Notes under the pieces: generated by a model
The model's database searches: none
What the model was told of the DNA's origin: nothing
What the model saw: only the letters and a program-made list of their open reading frames with translations
Program-made: the position numbers and the translations under genes
Shown here: positions 8,522-17,519 of the stretch, piece after piece
Layout: each line of letters starts with the position of its first letter
How positions within the stretch are numbered: the first letter of the stretch is position 1
NCBI RefSeq assembly: GCF_004135735.1
Contig: NZ_CP012670.1
Coordinates: 6,340,501 to 6,404,500 of the forward strand
DNA: 64,000 bases
Origin: Sorangium cellulosum
GTDB taxonomy: Bacteria > Myxococcota_A > Polyangia > Polyangiales > Polyangiaceae
Direction: 5' to 3'

Positions 8522-9478
8522 TCACCGAGGCGCGCGCGGCTCGCCGCGGGGCGCGCGGCGCCTCCGGGCGAGCGCGGCGACCGCGCCCAGCGCGACGAGC
8601 GGCAGGGCGATCGGCGTCACGTCCTCGTCGGGCGACAGCCGGCAGCCGCAGCCGCCCTGCTTCGGCTCGACCGGGGGCGGCGCCTCGTCGGGCGGCCCCG
8701 CCTCGCTCATCGCCTCGTCGCTCGGCGCCTCCGCGTCCGCCTCCGCGGGCTCGCTCTCCGGCGCCTCCTCCGCCGCGTCGCCCTCCTCGGCGCCGTCCTT
8801 CTCGGCCTTGTCGTCCGTCTTCTTCTTCGTGCCGGTGAAGACGATCGCGCGGCGGTCGATGACCTCGTTGTCGCCCTGGAGGGTGATCTTCTGCTTCGTG
8901 CCCATCTGCACGCCGTCGCTCGCGCGCTTGATCACGAGATCGTACTCGCCGGCCTCGAAGCCCCGGTCGCGCCGGAGGACGAAGTCGAACTTGGTCCTCG
9001 AGAAGATCTTGCCGCTGCCGTCGGAGAAGCCGACGTCCATGCTCTCGTTGATCGACTGCTGGTTGTGCAGCGGGATGCGGTTCAGGATCGGCTTGTCGGG
9101 CGACTGATCGGTGAGCGCCCGCTCGTAGTGCACCGTCGGCGTGAACGAGAACAGCATCGGGATGTGCCCGAGGTGCGGCGTCCCGCCGTAGTTGATCGTC
9201 ATCTTGAGCTTCCAGCGGCCGTCGTTCTCCTTGGGCGAGCGATCGACGATGGTGACGCTGCCGGCCGCGTGCGCCGCGCGCGCGGGGAGCCACGCGCCGA
9301 GCAGCGCGAGCGCGGCGGCCACGAGGCGCGCGAGCAGGAGCCGGCGGCCGCCGCGGGCGGGGCGGCGCGCCGTGCCGAGGTGGGCAGGGGCGCGGCGATC
9401 GTCGGATCGCCGCGCGGCGCGCGGACGTCGCGCGCCGGGCTGGGACAGGAGACCGGTTCGAGATCGGGCGGTTCGCAT
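8522..9478 (-). CDS. Exported protein with MYXO-CTERM-like sorting tail
   Basis: About 318 aa, of unrecognised function. After an Arg-rich leader and a hydrophobic segment ending ARAAHA, the mature part (VTIVDRSPKENDGRWKLKMT onward) looks like an extracytoplasmic beta-rich domain. An acidic Ala/Glu-rich linker follows. The tail is CGCRLSPDEDVTP, a hydrophobic helix and RRRRAPRG: the Cys, membrane helix and basic cluster arrangement of MYXO-CTERM signals, which target proteins to the myxobacterial surface. The start is uncertain: a GTG at 9487 or the ATG at 9478, neither with a clear ribosome site. It is codirectional with the lipoprotein gene upstream and the glycosidase gene downstream. Confidence 0.68.
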   Translation of the reverse strand: MRTARSRTGLLSQPGARRPRAARRSDDRRAPAHLGTARRPARGGRRLLLARLVAAALALLGAWLPARAAHAAGSVTIVDRSPKENDGRWKLKMTINYGGTPHLGHIPMLFSFTPTVHYERALTDQSPDKPILNRIPLHNQQSINESMDVGFSDGSGKIFSRTKFDFVLRRDRGFEAGEYDLVIKRASDGVQMGTKQKITLQGDNEVIDRRAIVFTGTKKKTDDKAEKDGAEEGDAAEEAPESEPAEADAEAPSDEAMSEAGPPDEAPPPVEPKQGGCGCRLSPDEDVTPIALPLVALGAVAALARRRRAPRGEPRAPR

Positions 9479-9557
9479 GCGCAGCACGCTACCAGGGATT
9501 TCATGGAAGCGAGCCGCCGGCGAGCGGGGCGGCGCGCGGGATCACCGCGGGGGGTCA

Positions 9558-9641
9558 CCGCCGCGCGCGGGCGTCGCGCCGCCGCGCGCGGGCGTCGCGC
9601 CGCCGCGCGCGGGCGTCGCGCCGCCGCGCGCGGGCGTCACT
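9558..9641. repeat. 21-bp tandem repeat, four copies
   Basis: The unit is CCGCCGCGCGCGGGCGTCGCG; copies 1-3 are exact and the fourth diverges at its end. The array lies between two minus-strand genes and covers the stop codon of the upstream one (9637-9639). The period is a multiple of three and the minus-strand frame stays open through it, so loss of the stop would add an ATPARGG repeat tail to the lipoprotein. Confidence 0.85.
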
Positions 9642-10242
9642 CCGGGAACCAGAGCAGCTCGTCGGAGGTGGGCTTGTAACAGGCCTGGCGGCCGGCCTCC
9701 TCGTTGTCGGTGCAGCTCGCGTTGTCGAGGCAGTCGATGATCTCGTAGCGGCCGCCGGCGTTGTAGATGGTCGTGAACATGACCCGCTGGGCGGACTCGA
9801 GCTTGCTGAACGCGTCCTTGCAGACGGCGACCGGCACGTTCTCGCAGCGGAGCATGCGCGCGCAGCGCGACTCGATGACGGGCTTCGCCGTGGGCTCGTC
9901 GGGGTTCAGGTTGACGGCCACCTCGTCGTTGCACTCCAGGATGATCTGGTCCCGGTCCGGAGAGCTCTCGGCGGCGGCCTCCATGCGGCGCGAGAAGCAG
10001 CTCGTCATCGCGCGGAGGTACGTGGGCGAGGAGGTCGGGTACGCGGCCTTGCACGCGCTCATGTGCTCCCAGGAGTTGCCGGCGCGATGGAGCCTCGCGA
10101 GCGCGGCGCACCACTCGGCCTGGGCGGCGGCCACGGGGCCGCGATCGGGGAAGTTGGTCGGCCTCGCGGGGCAAGCGGAGAGGACTCCGAGCATCGACGC
10201 GGCCACCGCGATCGGCAGGGCCAAGGATCGAAGGGCGGGCAT
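9637..10242 (-). CDS. Predicted Cys-containing lipoprotein of unknown function
   Basis: A 201-aa protein starting MPALRSLALPIAVAASMLGV followed by LSACP, a clear type II signal peptide with lipobox LSAC. The mature part contains about nine Cys in a helical, mostly acidic sequence (SCFSRRMEAAAES, RCARMLRCENVPVAVC, IIDCLDNASC), suggesting a small disulphide-bonded outer-membrane lipoprotein. I do not recognise a family. The start ATG at 10242 follows a GGTAGGG-type ribosome site. The gene lies 62 bp downstream of the first giant paralogue and may be in its transcript. Its stop lies inside a tandem repeat. Confidence 0.7.
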   Translation of the reverse strand: MPALRSLALPIAVAASMLGVLSACPARPTNFPDRGPVAAAQAEWCAALARLHRAGNSWEHMSACKAAYPTSSPTYLRAMTSCFSRRMEAAAESSPDRDQIILECNDEVAVNLNPDEPTAKPVIESRCARMLRCENVPVAVCKDAFSKLESAQRVMFTTIYNAGGRYEIIDCLDNASCTDNEEAGRQACYKPTSDELLWFPE

Positions 10243-10304
10243 GGGCGCGACCCTACCACGAGTGCCGCGCGGAGACGGAGTCTCCGCCAACGCGGCGTCG
10301 CCGG

Positions 10305-13300
10305 TCACGGCCGGTCCGGCAGGATCGCGCAGCCGAGCCGCGCGCCCCCGCCGCGGAGCAGCGCCCCCCCGCCCGGGCCGAAGGTCACGCCGAGGTGGGG
10401 CGCCCCCTCGGGGCCGACGCGGAGCTCGAGCGCCTCGACGCACAGGGCGTCGCGATCGCCGGCGAGCAGCGCCGTCGCGGGGACGTCCTCCTCGAACAGC
10501 GGCGCCCCGGTCCTCGCGGCCACCCGGAGCGTGGCGGGCAGGTCGGCGATGAAGCGGTGCGACGGCCGCGCCCCGCCGCAGGCGCCGGCGCCGATCTCGC
10601 CGAGCGTCGCGACGGAGCCGAGCGGCTCGAGCGGGCCGACCTCGGCGCGCGCGAGGTCGAGCGGCCCGGCGAACACCTCCCCCGACGCGGTGGAGTAGCC
10701 GACGAGGGCGAGGCCGGGCGCGTCGAGCCGCCGGGCGAGGGTGAGCCGCGTCCCCGCCACGCCGGAGACGGGCGCGAGCCCGGCGATCGGGAGCGTGGCC
10801 TCCCGGGTGGCGAGGAGGAGCGCCCGCTTGCCGGCGTCGAAGGCGAGCAGGTCGCCCCCCGGGAGCTCGGCGGCCACGGCGAGGGTGCCGGCGTGATCGA
10901 ACGGCCGCAGCGCCGGCCGCGCGGCGCCGGCCCGCACGCCCCGGGCGCGCCGCGCGCGGCGCGGCCCCCGCGGCTGCTGCGGCGGCGGGTCGAGGAGCAG
11001 CAGCAGATCCGCGGGGGCGCCCGCGCCGGGCCCGAGCAGCACCGGGACGGTCTCGCCCGAGGCCCAGGTGAGCGAGCGGTCGCGGAGCGAGACGCGGCGC
11101 GGCGCGGCGGACCGCGCGAACGGCAGGAGCACGTCGGCGGTGAAGACGCCGGCGCGGAGCGAGCCCAGGACGGGGGACGGCGAGGTGAAGAGCGAGACGA
11201 CGGGGGGCGCGCCGGCGGCGGGCCGGCCGGGCGCGGGCTCGCCCGGGACGGCGGGGGCGGGCGGAAAGGACGAGGCGTCGTCCTCGAGGCGACAGGAGAC
11301 GAGCAGCGGCGCGGGGGCGGGCGGCGCGGGGCTCGCGGCCGGGGTGAAGGGCGGCGGCGCGCCGCGCGGCCGCGGCGGAGGGCCGCCCCAGCCGAGCCGG
11401 ACGAGGCCGTGGTCGCCCATCGCGCAGCCGATCGGGGAGCAGGCGAAGGGGGTGCTCTCGTCGAGCGGGGGCTCGATCCCGCGGGCGGGCGGGCCCTCGA
11501 CGGGGCGCCACGAGCGGCCGCCGTCGGTCGACTCGAAGAAGGCGGGCGGGTCGTCGCCGGTGGCGGCGAGCGCGAACCGCCCGCCGACGACGACGCGCGC
11601 GACGGCGGGCGGGAGGGGAAACACGGTGAGCCTGCCGCCGGGCTCGATGCGCAGGCCGGCGACGCGGCCGCCGCGACGGCGCGAGCGCGGCCGCGCCCCG
11701 GGCGCGCGCCCGTCCACGCCGGGCGCGCCGCGGGACAGCGCGCCGCGGGACAGCGAGGCGGCGTCGGCCTCGTCCGGCAGGTGGAGCCAGCCGCGCACGG
11801 CGCCGTCGTCGTCCTCCCAGAAATCGGTGTCGATGAGGCGCGGCGACGCCGCGGGATCGGCGGGCGCGGGAAAGAGGCCGCCCGCCAGCGCCGGATCGTC
11901 GTCGCGCGCGCGGATCACGCGGACGCCCTCGGGCGCGCCGGGGGCGCGGCGCGCGCGCGCCATGCCCGGGGCCGCGGGGGCGCGGCGCCCCTCCAGCACG
12001 AGCGCGGTCACGGCGCCGCCCTCGCCGGGGATCCACCGGTAGAGGCGACGGGCGTCGTCGCCCTCGATCCGGCGCTCGATCCAGTCGCCGCCGGCGGTGC
12101 GCACGCACACGCGCGCGACCGGGGCCGCCGCGGGGTCCTCGCGCGCGGCGCGCGCCACGCCCGCGGACGCCGCGCGCGCCGCGCCGGCGGCCGGCCCGCC
12201 CGGAAGAGGGGGCCACGGGCCGGAGCCCCAGGGCGGCCCCCCGTCGCCCGGCGGCGCGGCGTCGTCCGGGCCCTCGGGGAAGTCGTGGAGCCCGGGCGAC
12301 GTGCTGCCGCATCGACCGGCGAACGCGAGGCGGCCGCGGTCGTCGCCGAGGAACGCGCCGCGCGGGGCCGCGAGCGGATCCGGGTCGCGATCCGGCGGCG
12401 GGAACGTCGCCTCCAGCCTCGGCGCGGCGAGCGTCGCCTCGAAGCGGAGCACGTGGGCGGCCTCGTGCGCGCACGCGAGCAGGACGTCGCCGCCTGCCCG
12501 GAGCGGCTGGCAGCGCGCGTCGCGCCGGTCGAGGCCCGCGATCTCGGCCTCGGCGAGCGGGCGGGCGGTCGCCGCGGCGAGGACGGCGACGCCGTCGTCG
12601 CGGGCGACGAGCAGCCGGCCGCCGGGGAGGAGGGCGCCGGCCGCCGCGGCCAGCGCGAGCGCGCCCGGGGCGAGCGCGCGGCCCGCGGGGGCGTCGTGGA
12701 GCGGATCGCGCGTCGCCGGGACGTGCAGCGAGGGCGCCGGGGTGCCGCGCGGCGACGCGGGCGCGGCGGGCGCGAGGCCGGCGGCCGTGACGTGGAGCGC
12801 GGGGGCGCCGGACGGGGCGAGCAGCGCGACGGCGTCGTCGCGCTCCTGGAGGAGCGCCGTGACGAGCGCGTGCGTCTCGAGCACGTCGATCCAGGTGGCG
12901 CCGGCGTCGAGCGTGACCGAGGCGCGGCCGGCCATGTCGAGGCGCGCCGCGCGGCGCGCGTCGAGGGCCACCGCGTCGGCGACGCCCGCGACCCCGAAGC
13001 GGCGCAGGGAGAGCGTGGCGGGGTCGAGCTCGAGGAGGCCTCGATCGCTGCGCAGGAGGATCGACGCGAGGTACGGCCGCGCGCCGCCGGGGGCGCCGAC
13101 GTCGGCGACGGGCGCGAGCTCGCCGAGGAAGTCGCCGGCGCGGTAGACGCGGCCCTCGGACCACAGGACGAAGCCGCCGCCGAGGCGCGCCGGGATGGAC
13201 CGGAACCCGCGGAGCGGCTCGGGCGCGGGCGCGGCGGCGAGCACGACGCCGCCCTCGAGGCGCACCCGGAGGCCCTCGTACAGCGCGGGCTCCGGGCGAG

Positions 13301-13517
13301 GATCGGGCGCGCCGTCGCGGCCGTCGCCGGCGGCGTCGAAGAGGACGCCGACGCCCTCCGTGAGGACGTAGCGCGCCGGGGCGAGCGGCGGCGCGGCGGC
13401 CCGAGGCGCGGCGGCGGTCCGCGGCGGTCCGGGCCGCGGCGCGCGCTCCGGGGCCACGCTGCATCCGGCGACGAGGGCGAGCGTGACGACGAGGGCGGCG
13501 CGGGAGGGCCTACCCAC
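10305..13517 (-). CDS. Giant Asp-box lipoprotein, paralogue A
   Basis: About 1070 aa. Signal sequence ALVVTLALVAGCS has a perfect lipobox. Two sequence relatives lie upstream at 13541-16990 and 20130-23408. Shared elements, in order, are an LGGGFVLWSEGRVYRAGDF-type block near the N terminus, several strand-rich blocks like a beta-propeller, one Asp-box (STDGGRSW), a CSPIGC plus RLGWG motif, and a C-terminal ALCVEALELRV motif. The Asp-box and strand pattern resemble sialidase or BNR propellers, but I see no catalytic residues of sialidases, so a binding or scaffold role is likelier. Pro/Ala-rich linkers interrupt the propeller. Start GTG 13517 follows AGAGAG; a GTG at 13544 overlaps the upstream stop by 4 bp and is an alternative. 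Confidence 0.7.
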   Translation of the reverse strand: MGRPSRAALVVTLALVAGCSVAPERAPRPGPPRTAAAPRAAAPPLAPARYVLTEGVGVLFDAAGDGRDGAPDPRPEPALYEGLRVRLEGGVVLAAAPAPEPLRGFRSIPARLGGGFVLWSEGRVYRAGDFLGELAPVADVGAPGGARPYLASILLRSDRGLLELDPATLSLRRFGVAGVADAVALDARRAARLDMAGRASVTLDAGATWIDVLETHALVTALLQERDDAVALLAPSGAPALHVTAAGLAPAAPASPRGTPAPSLHVPATRDPLHDAPAGRALAPGALALAAAAGALLPGGRLLVARDDGVAVLAAATARPLAEAEIAGLDRRDARCQPLRAGGDVLLACAHEAAHVLRFEATLAAPRLEATFPPPDRDPDPLAAPRGAFLGDDRGRLAFAGRCGSTSPGLHDFPEGPDDAAPPGDGGPPWGSGPWPPLPGGPAAGAARAASAGVARAAREDPAAAPVARVCVRTAGGDWIERRIEGDDARRLYRWIPGEGGAVTALVLEGRRAPAAPGMARARRAPGAPEGVRVIRARDDDPALAGGLFPAPADPAASPRLIDTDFWEDDDGAVRGWLHLPDEADAASLSRGALSRGAPGVDGRAPGARPRSRRRGGRVAGLRIEPGGRLTVFPLPPAVARVVVGGRFALAATGDDPPAFFESTDGGRSWRPVEGPPARGIEPPLDESTPFACSPIGCAMGDHGLVRLGWGGPPPRPRGAPPPFTPAASPAPPAPAPLLVSCRLEDDASSFPPAPAVPGEPAPGRPAAGAPPVVSLFTSPSPVLGSLRAGVFTADVLLPFARSAAPRRVSLRDRSLTWASGETVPVLLGPGAGAPADLLLLLDPPPQQPRGPRRARRARGVRAGAARPALRPFDHAGTLAVAAELPGGDLLAFDAGKRALLLATREATLPIAGLAPVSGVAGTRLTLARRLDAPGLALVGYSTASGEVFAGPLDLARAEVGPLEPLGSVATLGEIGAGACGGARPSHRFIADLPATLRVAARTGAPLFEEDVPATALLAGDRDALCVEALELRVGPEGAPHLGVTFGPGGGALLRGGGARLGCAILPDRP

Positions 13518-13540
13518 GCGGATCTCTCTGCTGACGTGCC

Positions 13541-16500
13541 TCACCGCGCGATCGCCTCGCACCGGACCGGCTGCCGCACCTCCTGCCCGGGCTGGACGAG
13601 CACCAGCGCGCCGCCTCCCGCCCCCGGCGCCGGCCCGCTCCATGCCGGGGCGACCGACGGTCGCCCGCGGTCGCTCGCCTCGCGCCCGCGGTCGCCCGCG
13701 GCGTACGCGCCGAGCGGGGCCGCCGGTGGCGGCCCGGCGAAGCGCACGAGGAGCTTCTTCACGGCCCCGGGAGGCTCGTAGTAGCCGAAGTCCGTCTCGA
13801 AGCGCTCGTCCCGCACGTCGAGCTCGATGGCGTCGAGGCACGCGCGGTCGCGCGACCACCGGATCACCGCGACGCCCGCGGTGCCGGCCTCGGTGACCCC
13901 GGGGAGCGCGCCGGGGACGAGGCCGATCTCGGCGTCGAACGGCAGGACCACGCGGGCGTCGTCGCGGCGCGGCGCGCAGCGCGGCGCGCTCCCCACGTCG
14001 AGCTCCCCGAGCGGCGCGAGCGCCTCCTCGGGGCCGAGGGTGCCTCGCTCCGGATCCACCGCCGAGAGCACCGCGCCGCCGGACCTCGCGACCGCGACGA
14101 AGACCGGCGCGCCCCCCCGCGCGCCCGCGCCGTACGCGAAGCGCGCCCGCTGGGACGTCGCCCCCGCGACCCGCGCGGTGCGCTGCGCGCGGAGCTCCTT
14201 GAGCACCGGCGCGCGCGCGCCGGGCCGCGCTCCTCCCGGCGGCGCCGCGCCGAGCCACGCTCCTCCCGGCGGCGCCGCGCCGGGCCGCGCTCCTCCCGGC
14301 GGCGCCGCGCCGAGCCACGCTCCCGCCGGCGGCGCCGCGCCCCCGTGGAGATCGACCGCGCTGACCACGAGCCTGTCGTGCCGGGGGCTCAGGAGCATCA
14401 CGCGGCCGCCGAGATCGACGCCGACCGAAGGCCGCGCGGCGCAGCCGCCGATCGATCGCGTCACGCCCGCCGTGTCCAGCACGCTGGCGAGGCAGGTCTC
14501 CTTCGGGCCCACCGCGACCGGGGCCACGCGCCCCTCGCGATCGATCACGTGCCCGAGCTGCGCCTCGTAGGGCCGGTACACGAGGCCGGCCAGCCCGGCG
14601 CGCGCGAGCGGCACGCGCGCGCGGTGGATCTCGGCGCGCACGTCGAGCGGGGCGATCCACGCGAGCTCCGCGTCGGCGCCGGGCGCCGGCAGCGCGCCGC
14701 TCCCGGGCGGCAGCGTCAGCGCCCCGATCGTGCCGAGCCGCAGCGGGCTCGTGGGGCCAGGCGGCGCGGCGACGGCGCCGAACCACCCCGGCGACTCCGG
14801 GACGCGCGCGGCGGCGAGCGGCCCCGCGAAGGCGCACGCGAGCCGCACGACCGGCGGCGGCGGCACCGGCCGCGACGGCGCCCTGCGCTCGCGCAGGGAT
14901 CGCCCGGGAGGCGGCGGCCGGAGAGCCGCCTCGGGCGACCGCGCCCCGGGCGGCTGCGCCCCGGGCGCTCGCGCCCCGGGCGGCTGCGCCGCGCGCGCCG
15001 CGTCGGAGGGCGCGGCCGACGCCCACCCGAGCCGGAGGAACACGCCGACGCGGCAGCCCACCGCCGAGCAGCGCCCGAGGTGCGCGACCCCGCGGCCCGG
15101 CGGCGGCGCGACCGGCGCCCAGCGCTTGCCGCGATCGACCGTCTCGAAGAGCGCGCCGTCCTCCGTCGCGGCGAGCGCGAAGGGGCCGGACGCCGCGATC
15201 GCGGCGGCGCGCGCCGGCGTGGGGAGGCGGCGCAGCCGGCCGGCGGGATCGATCGCGATCGGCGCGACGCCCGCGCCGCCGTCCACCGGGAGCCACCCCT
15301 CGACGCTGCCGTCGGCGAGCGCGGCGAGCGCGCGCGAGAGCAGCGCCGGGCTGCTGTCGCCGTACCGGGGGAGCACGAGCGGCGGCTCGCCCCGCGCGAA
15401 GCGCACGACCCGCAGCGCGCCGCGCGCCTCGACGCGCTCGCTGTCCCGCAGGAACGCGCCGGGGCGCGCGACCAGGGCGACGGCGCCCCCGCCGCGGCGC
15501 GGGATCCAGGCGAGCACGTCGGTGGCGTCGGCCGGGTCGAGGCGGTGCTCGACCCAGGCGCCCGGCCCGCGCCGGACGCAGAACACCGCGCTCTGCTGCG
15601 CCGAGCCCGGGGAGACCGGCGCGCGCGCGATCGCGTCGAGATCGAGCCGCGGCCTCGGCAGCCCCTCGCACGGCCCCACGTAGCCGAGCGCCTCGCCGTC
15701 GACCCCGACGAAGCGATCGGTCGCGGGCTCGCGCGCTGGCCGGAGCTCGAACGTGCGCTCGATCCGGGGCGCGCCCGGCCCGCCGGAGAGGTCCACGACG
15801 CTCGCGCGGTCCGGGCCCGCGCAGACGGCGAGCAGCGCGTCGGCCGCGCGGAGCGGCGCGCACGCGCCGCTGCCCGGCGGCAGGGCCGCGACCGAGGTGG
15901 CGCGCCCGGTCGCGAGATCGACGCGGCCGACGCGGCCGTCCGCGGCGATCACCGCGCCGCCGTCGGGGAGCGGCAGGCCCGAGGTGACGGCCTCCTCGAG
16001 CTGGGTGAACGGCGCGCGGTGGCTCCACCGGGGATCGCCGTCGGCCGTGGGCCGCGGGCGCGGGGCGCGGGGCTCGCCGAGGCGGCCGCGCGCGTCGAGG
16101 GCGCGCTCCATGCCGCCGTCCAGGGAGACGACGATCTCCTCGCCGCGGACCTCGAGCGCGGTGGCGTCACCGAGCTCCGCGGTGACGTCGCGGTAGGAGG
16201 CGCCCGCGTCGAGCGTGAGGAGCGCGCGCCCGAAGGCGGTGAGCGCGAGCGCGCGGCGCTCGCTCGCCGCCGCGGCGGCGACCACGGACGGGAGTCCGAG
16301 CGGCCGCAGCGCGCCGCTCGCGCCGTGGGCGGCGAAGCTCCCGGCCGTGGTGATCAGGCCGAGGCCGTCGAGCCACGGGAAGACGCCGGCGACCTCGCCG
16401 GGCAGGGTGCCGAGCGCGCGGAGCTCGCCGGAGAAGGTCCGCGACGCGTGGAGATCGCCGCCGCTCCAGAACAGGTAGCGCGGCCCGGGGGGCGCACCCG

Positions 16501-16990
16501 CGCCCGCGCCCGCGCCCGTCCAGGCGGGGAACACGGCGCCGCCGGCGAGCTCCGGGCCCCCGGAGCCCACCGGCACGAGCGCCTCGAGGCCGCGCAGCTC
16601 GGCGCGCTGGCCGTCGATCACCGCCCGGTCGACGCCCCGGCCGTCGAGGATCGCGCGCTCGACGAGGCCGAGCGCCGGCGGCGCGACGTACCGGGCCGGG
16701 CCGGGCGCCGCGACGGAGGCCGCGCGGCGCGCCGGCTCGCCCGCGGGCAGCGGCGCGGCCGCGGCCACGGCGTGCGGCCCGGCCACGGCGTGCGGCCCGG
16801 CCATGGGCGGCGGCCCGGCCATGGGCGGCGGCCCGGCCGCCCCGCAGGCCGCGGGCGCCGGCGCGACGAGGAGCGCCAGCGCGAAGAGCGCGCGCGGGCG
16901 AGGCGGCGTCCTCGCGCTGCGCCGGCGTGGGAGGCCGGGCGGCGCGCCGGCCGTGTGGAGGTGCGTGCGCTTCGCGTGGATCAAGGCCAT
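13541..16990 (-). CDS. Giant Asp-box lipoprotein, paralogue B
   Basis: About 1149 aa, with an N-terminal hydrophobic segment ending APAACG (lipobox-like). It shares with its neighbours the RYLFWSGGDLHASRTFSGEL block, the Asp-box-like ETVDRGKRW, the CSAVGC plus RLGWA motif and the C-terminal RACLDAIELDV motif. Two DNA minisatellites lie inside the frame: 18-bp units at 16763-16834 encoding AGPHAV/AGPPPM, just after the signal peptide, and 30-bp units at 14221-14340 encoding PPGGA-rich repeats in a linker. Both keep the frame, so linker length probably varies between strains. The ATG at 16990 has no strong ribosome site. It is probably co-transcribed with paralogue A. Function unknown. Confidence 0.7.
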   Translation of the reverse strand: MALIHAKRTHLHTAGAPPGLPRRRSARTPPRPRALFALALLVAPAPAACGAAGPPPMAGPPPMAGPHAVAGPHAVAAAAPLPAGEPARRAASVAAPGPARYVAPPALGLVERAILDGRGVDRAVIDGQRAELRGLEALVPVGSGGPELAGGAVFPAWTGAGAGAGAPPGPRYLFWSGGDLHASRTFSGELRALGTLPGEVAGVFPWLDGLGLITTAGSFAAHGASGALRPLGLPSVVAAAAASERRALALTAFGRALLTLDAGASYRDVTAELGDATALEVRGEEIVVSLDGGMERALDARGRLGEPRAPRPRPTADGDPRWSHRAPFTQLEEAVTSGLPLPDGGAVIAADGRVGRVDLATGRATSVAALPPGSGACAPLRAADALLAVCAGPDRASVVDLSGGPGAPRIERTFELRPAREPATDRFVGVDGEALGYVGPCEGLPRPRLDLDAIARAPVSPGSAQQSAVFCVRRGPGAWVEHRLDPADATDVLAWIPRRGGGAVALVARPGAFLRDSERVEARGALRVVRFARGEPPLVLPRYGDSSPALLSRALAALADGSVEGWLPVDGGAGVAPIAIDPAGRLRRLPTPARAAAIAASGPFALAATEDGALFETVDRGKRWAPVAPPPGRGVAHLGRCSAVGCRVGVFLRLGWASAAPSDAARAAQPPGARAPGAQPPGARSPEAALRPPPPGRSLRERRAPSRPVPPPPVVRLACAFAGPLAAARVPESPGWFGAVAAPPGPTSPLRLGTIGALTLPPGSGALPAPGADAELAWIAPLDVRAEIHRARVPLARAGLAGLVYRPYEAQLGHVIDREGRVAPVAVGPKETCLASVLDTAGVTRSIGGCAARPSVGVDLGGRVMLLSPRHDRLVVSAVDLHGGAAPPAGAWLGAAPPGGARPGAAPPGGAWLGAAPPGGARPGARAPVLKELRAQRTARVAGATSQRARFAYGAGARGGAPVFVAVARSGGAVLSAVDPERGTLGPEEALAPLGELDVGSAPRCAPRRDDARVVLPFDAEIGLVPGALPGVTEAGTAGVAVIRWSRDRACLDAIELDVRDERFETDFGYYEPPGAVKKLLVRFAGPPPAAPLGAYAAGDRGREASDRGRPSVAPAWSGPAPGAGGGALVLVQPGQEVRQPVRCEAIAR
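14221..14340. repeat. 30-bp in-frame tandem repeat, four copies
   Basis: Four head-to-tail 30-bp units, alternating between two slightly different versions beginning CGGGCCGCGC and CGAGCCACGC, lie inside paralogue B. They encode decapeptides of the PPGGARPGAA/PPGGAWLGAA type. The pairwise alternation suggests duplication of a 60-bp dimer. Confidence 0.85.
16763..16834. repeat. 18-bp in-frame tandem repeat, four copies
   Basis: Two copies of GGCCACGGCGTGCGGCCC followed by two of GGCCATGGGCGGCGGCCC. They encode AGPHAV and AGPPPM hexapeptides just after the signal peptide of paralogue B. Confidence 0.8.
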
Positions 16991-17335
16991 GGCGGCGGTC
17001 CGCCCCGTACCACCGAGGGTAGGGCCAGCGCGCCCGGATCCTCAACAGCGCATCGGGGCGAGCGCGCGCCGCGGGAGGAAATGCGGCCGCGCGATCCGGG
17101 CGCGCTCACGCGAACGTGGTCTTCGCGGAATCCGGGGCGAACCTGGGCGATGCGGCACGAGCGAGCCGGAGGAGGAAACCGCCAGGGGTCTGGGATGCGT
17201 GAGATGCATGAAACGAGAGCGGCCGCGAAGACCGCGATGGCTGTCGACGGTCGCCCTGTGGCGACCCCCGGCGGAGTGATGCGCCTGCGAGCGCCCGCTC
17301 GCAGCCTTCGGCGGGCCGTCCCGGCGCCCGGCGGA
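16991..17335. other. Upstream region of paralogue B, no gene seen
   Basis: About 345 bp between the paralogue B start and the 43-bp repeat array. It should hold the paralogue B promoter, but I cannot pick one out. A decamer GGCGGAGTGA occurs near 17270 and again near 17331, and GCGAGCGCCCGCTCGC near 17287 could form a hairpin. No convincing reading frame is present on either strand. Confidence 0.5.
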
Positions 17336-17494
17336 GTGACACTACGTGTGCCCGGACGTTTACAGGAGAGCATGCAAAGTGACACTATGTGTGTACGAAC
17401 GTTTACAGGAGAGCATGCAAAGTGACACTACGTGTGCCCGGACGTTTACAGGAGAGCATGCGAAATGACACTACGTGTGCCCAAACGTTCACAG
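17336..17494. repeat. 43-bp direct repeats, 3.7 copies
   Basis: Units start at 17336, 17379, 17422 and 17465 with no spacer. Each opens (A/G)TGACACTA(C/T)GTGTG, continues through ACGTTTACAGGAGAGCATGC and ends AAA or GAA. The second copy diverges in its centre and the fourth is cut off after 30 bp. Each unit contains an ACAC-TAC-GTGT dyad. The 43-bp period is close to four helical turns, so identical faces would be presented to a protein. There are no unique spacers, so this is not CRISPR. Stacked repeats like these occur at transposon ends such as the IS21 family, but no transposase is present. Confidence 0.85.
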
Positions 17495-17519
17495 CACGGG
17501 GTGCTGATGGAGCTGCGTG

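Noticed and set aside
10305..13517. Annotation of the giant lipoproteins as sialidases
   Set aside because: They have Asp-box turns but none of the sialidase Arg triad, Asp or Tyr/Glu signatures that I could identify.
17336..17494. CRISPR array
   Set aside because: The 43-bp units are contiguous with no unique spacers, and no cas genes are nearby.
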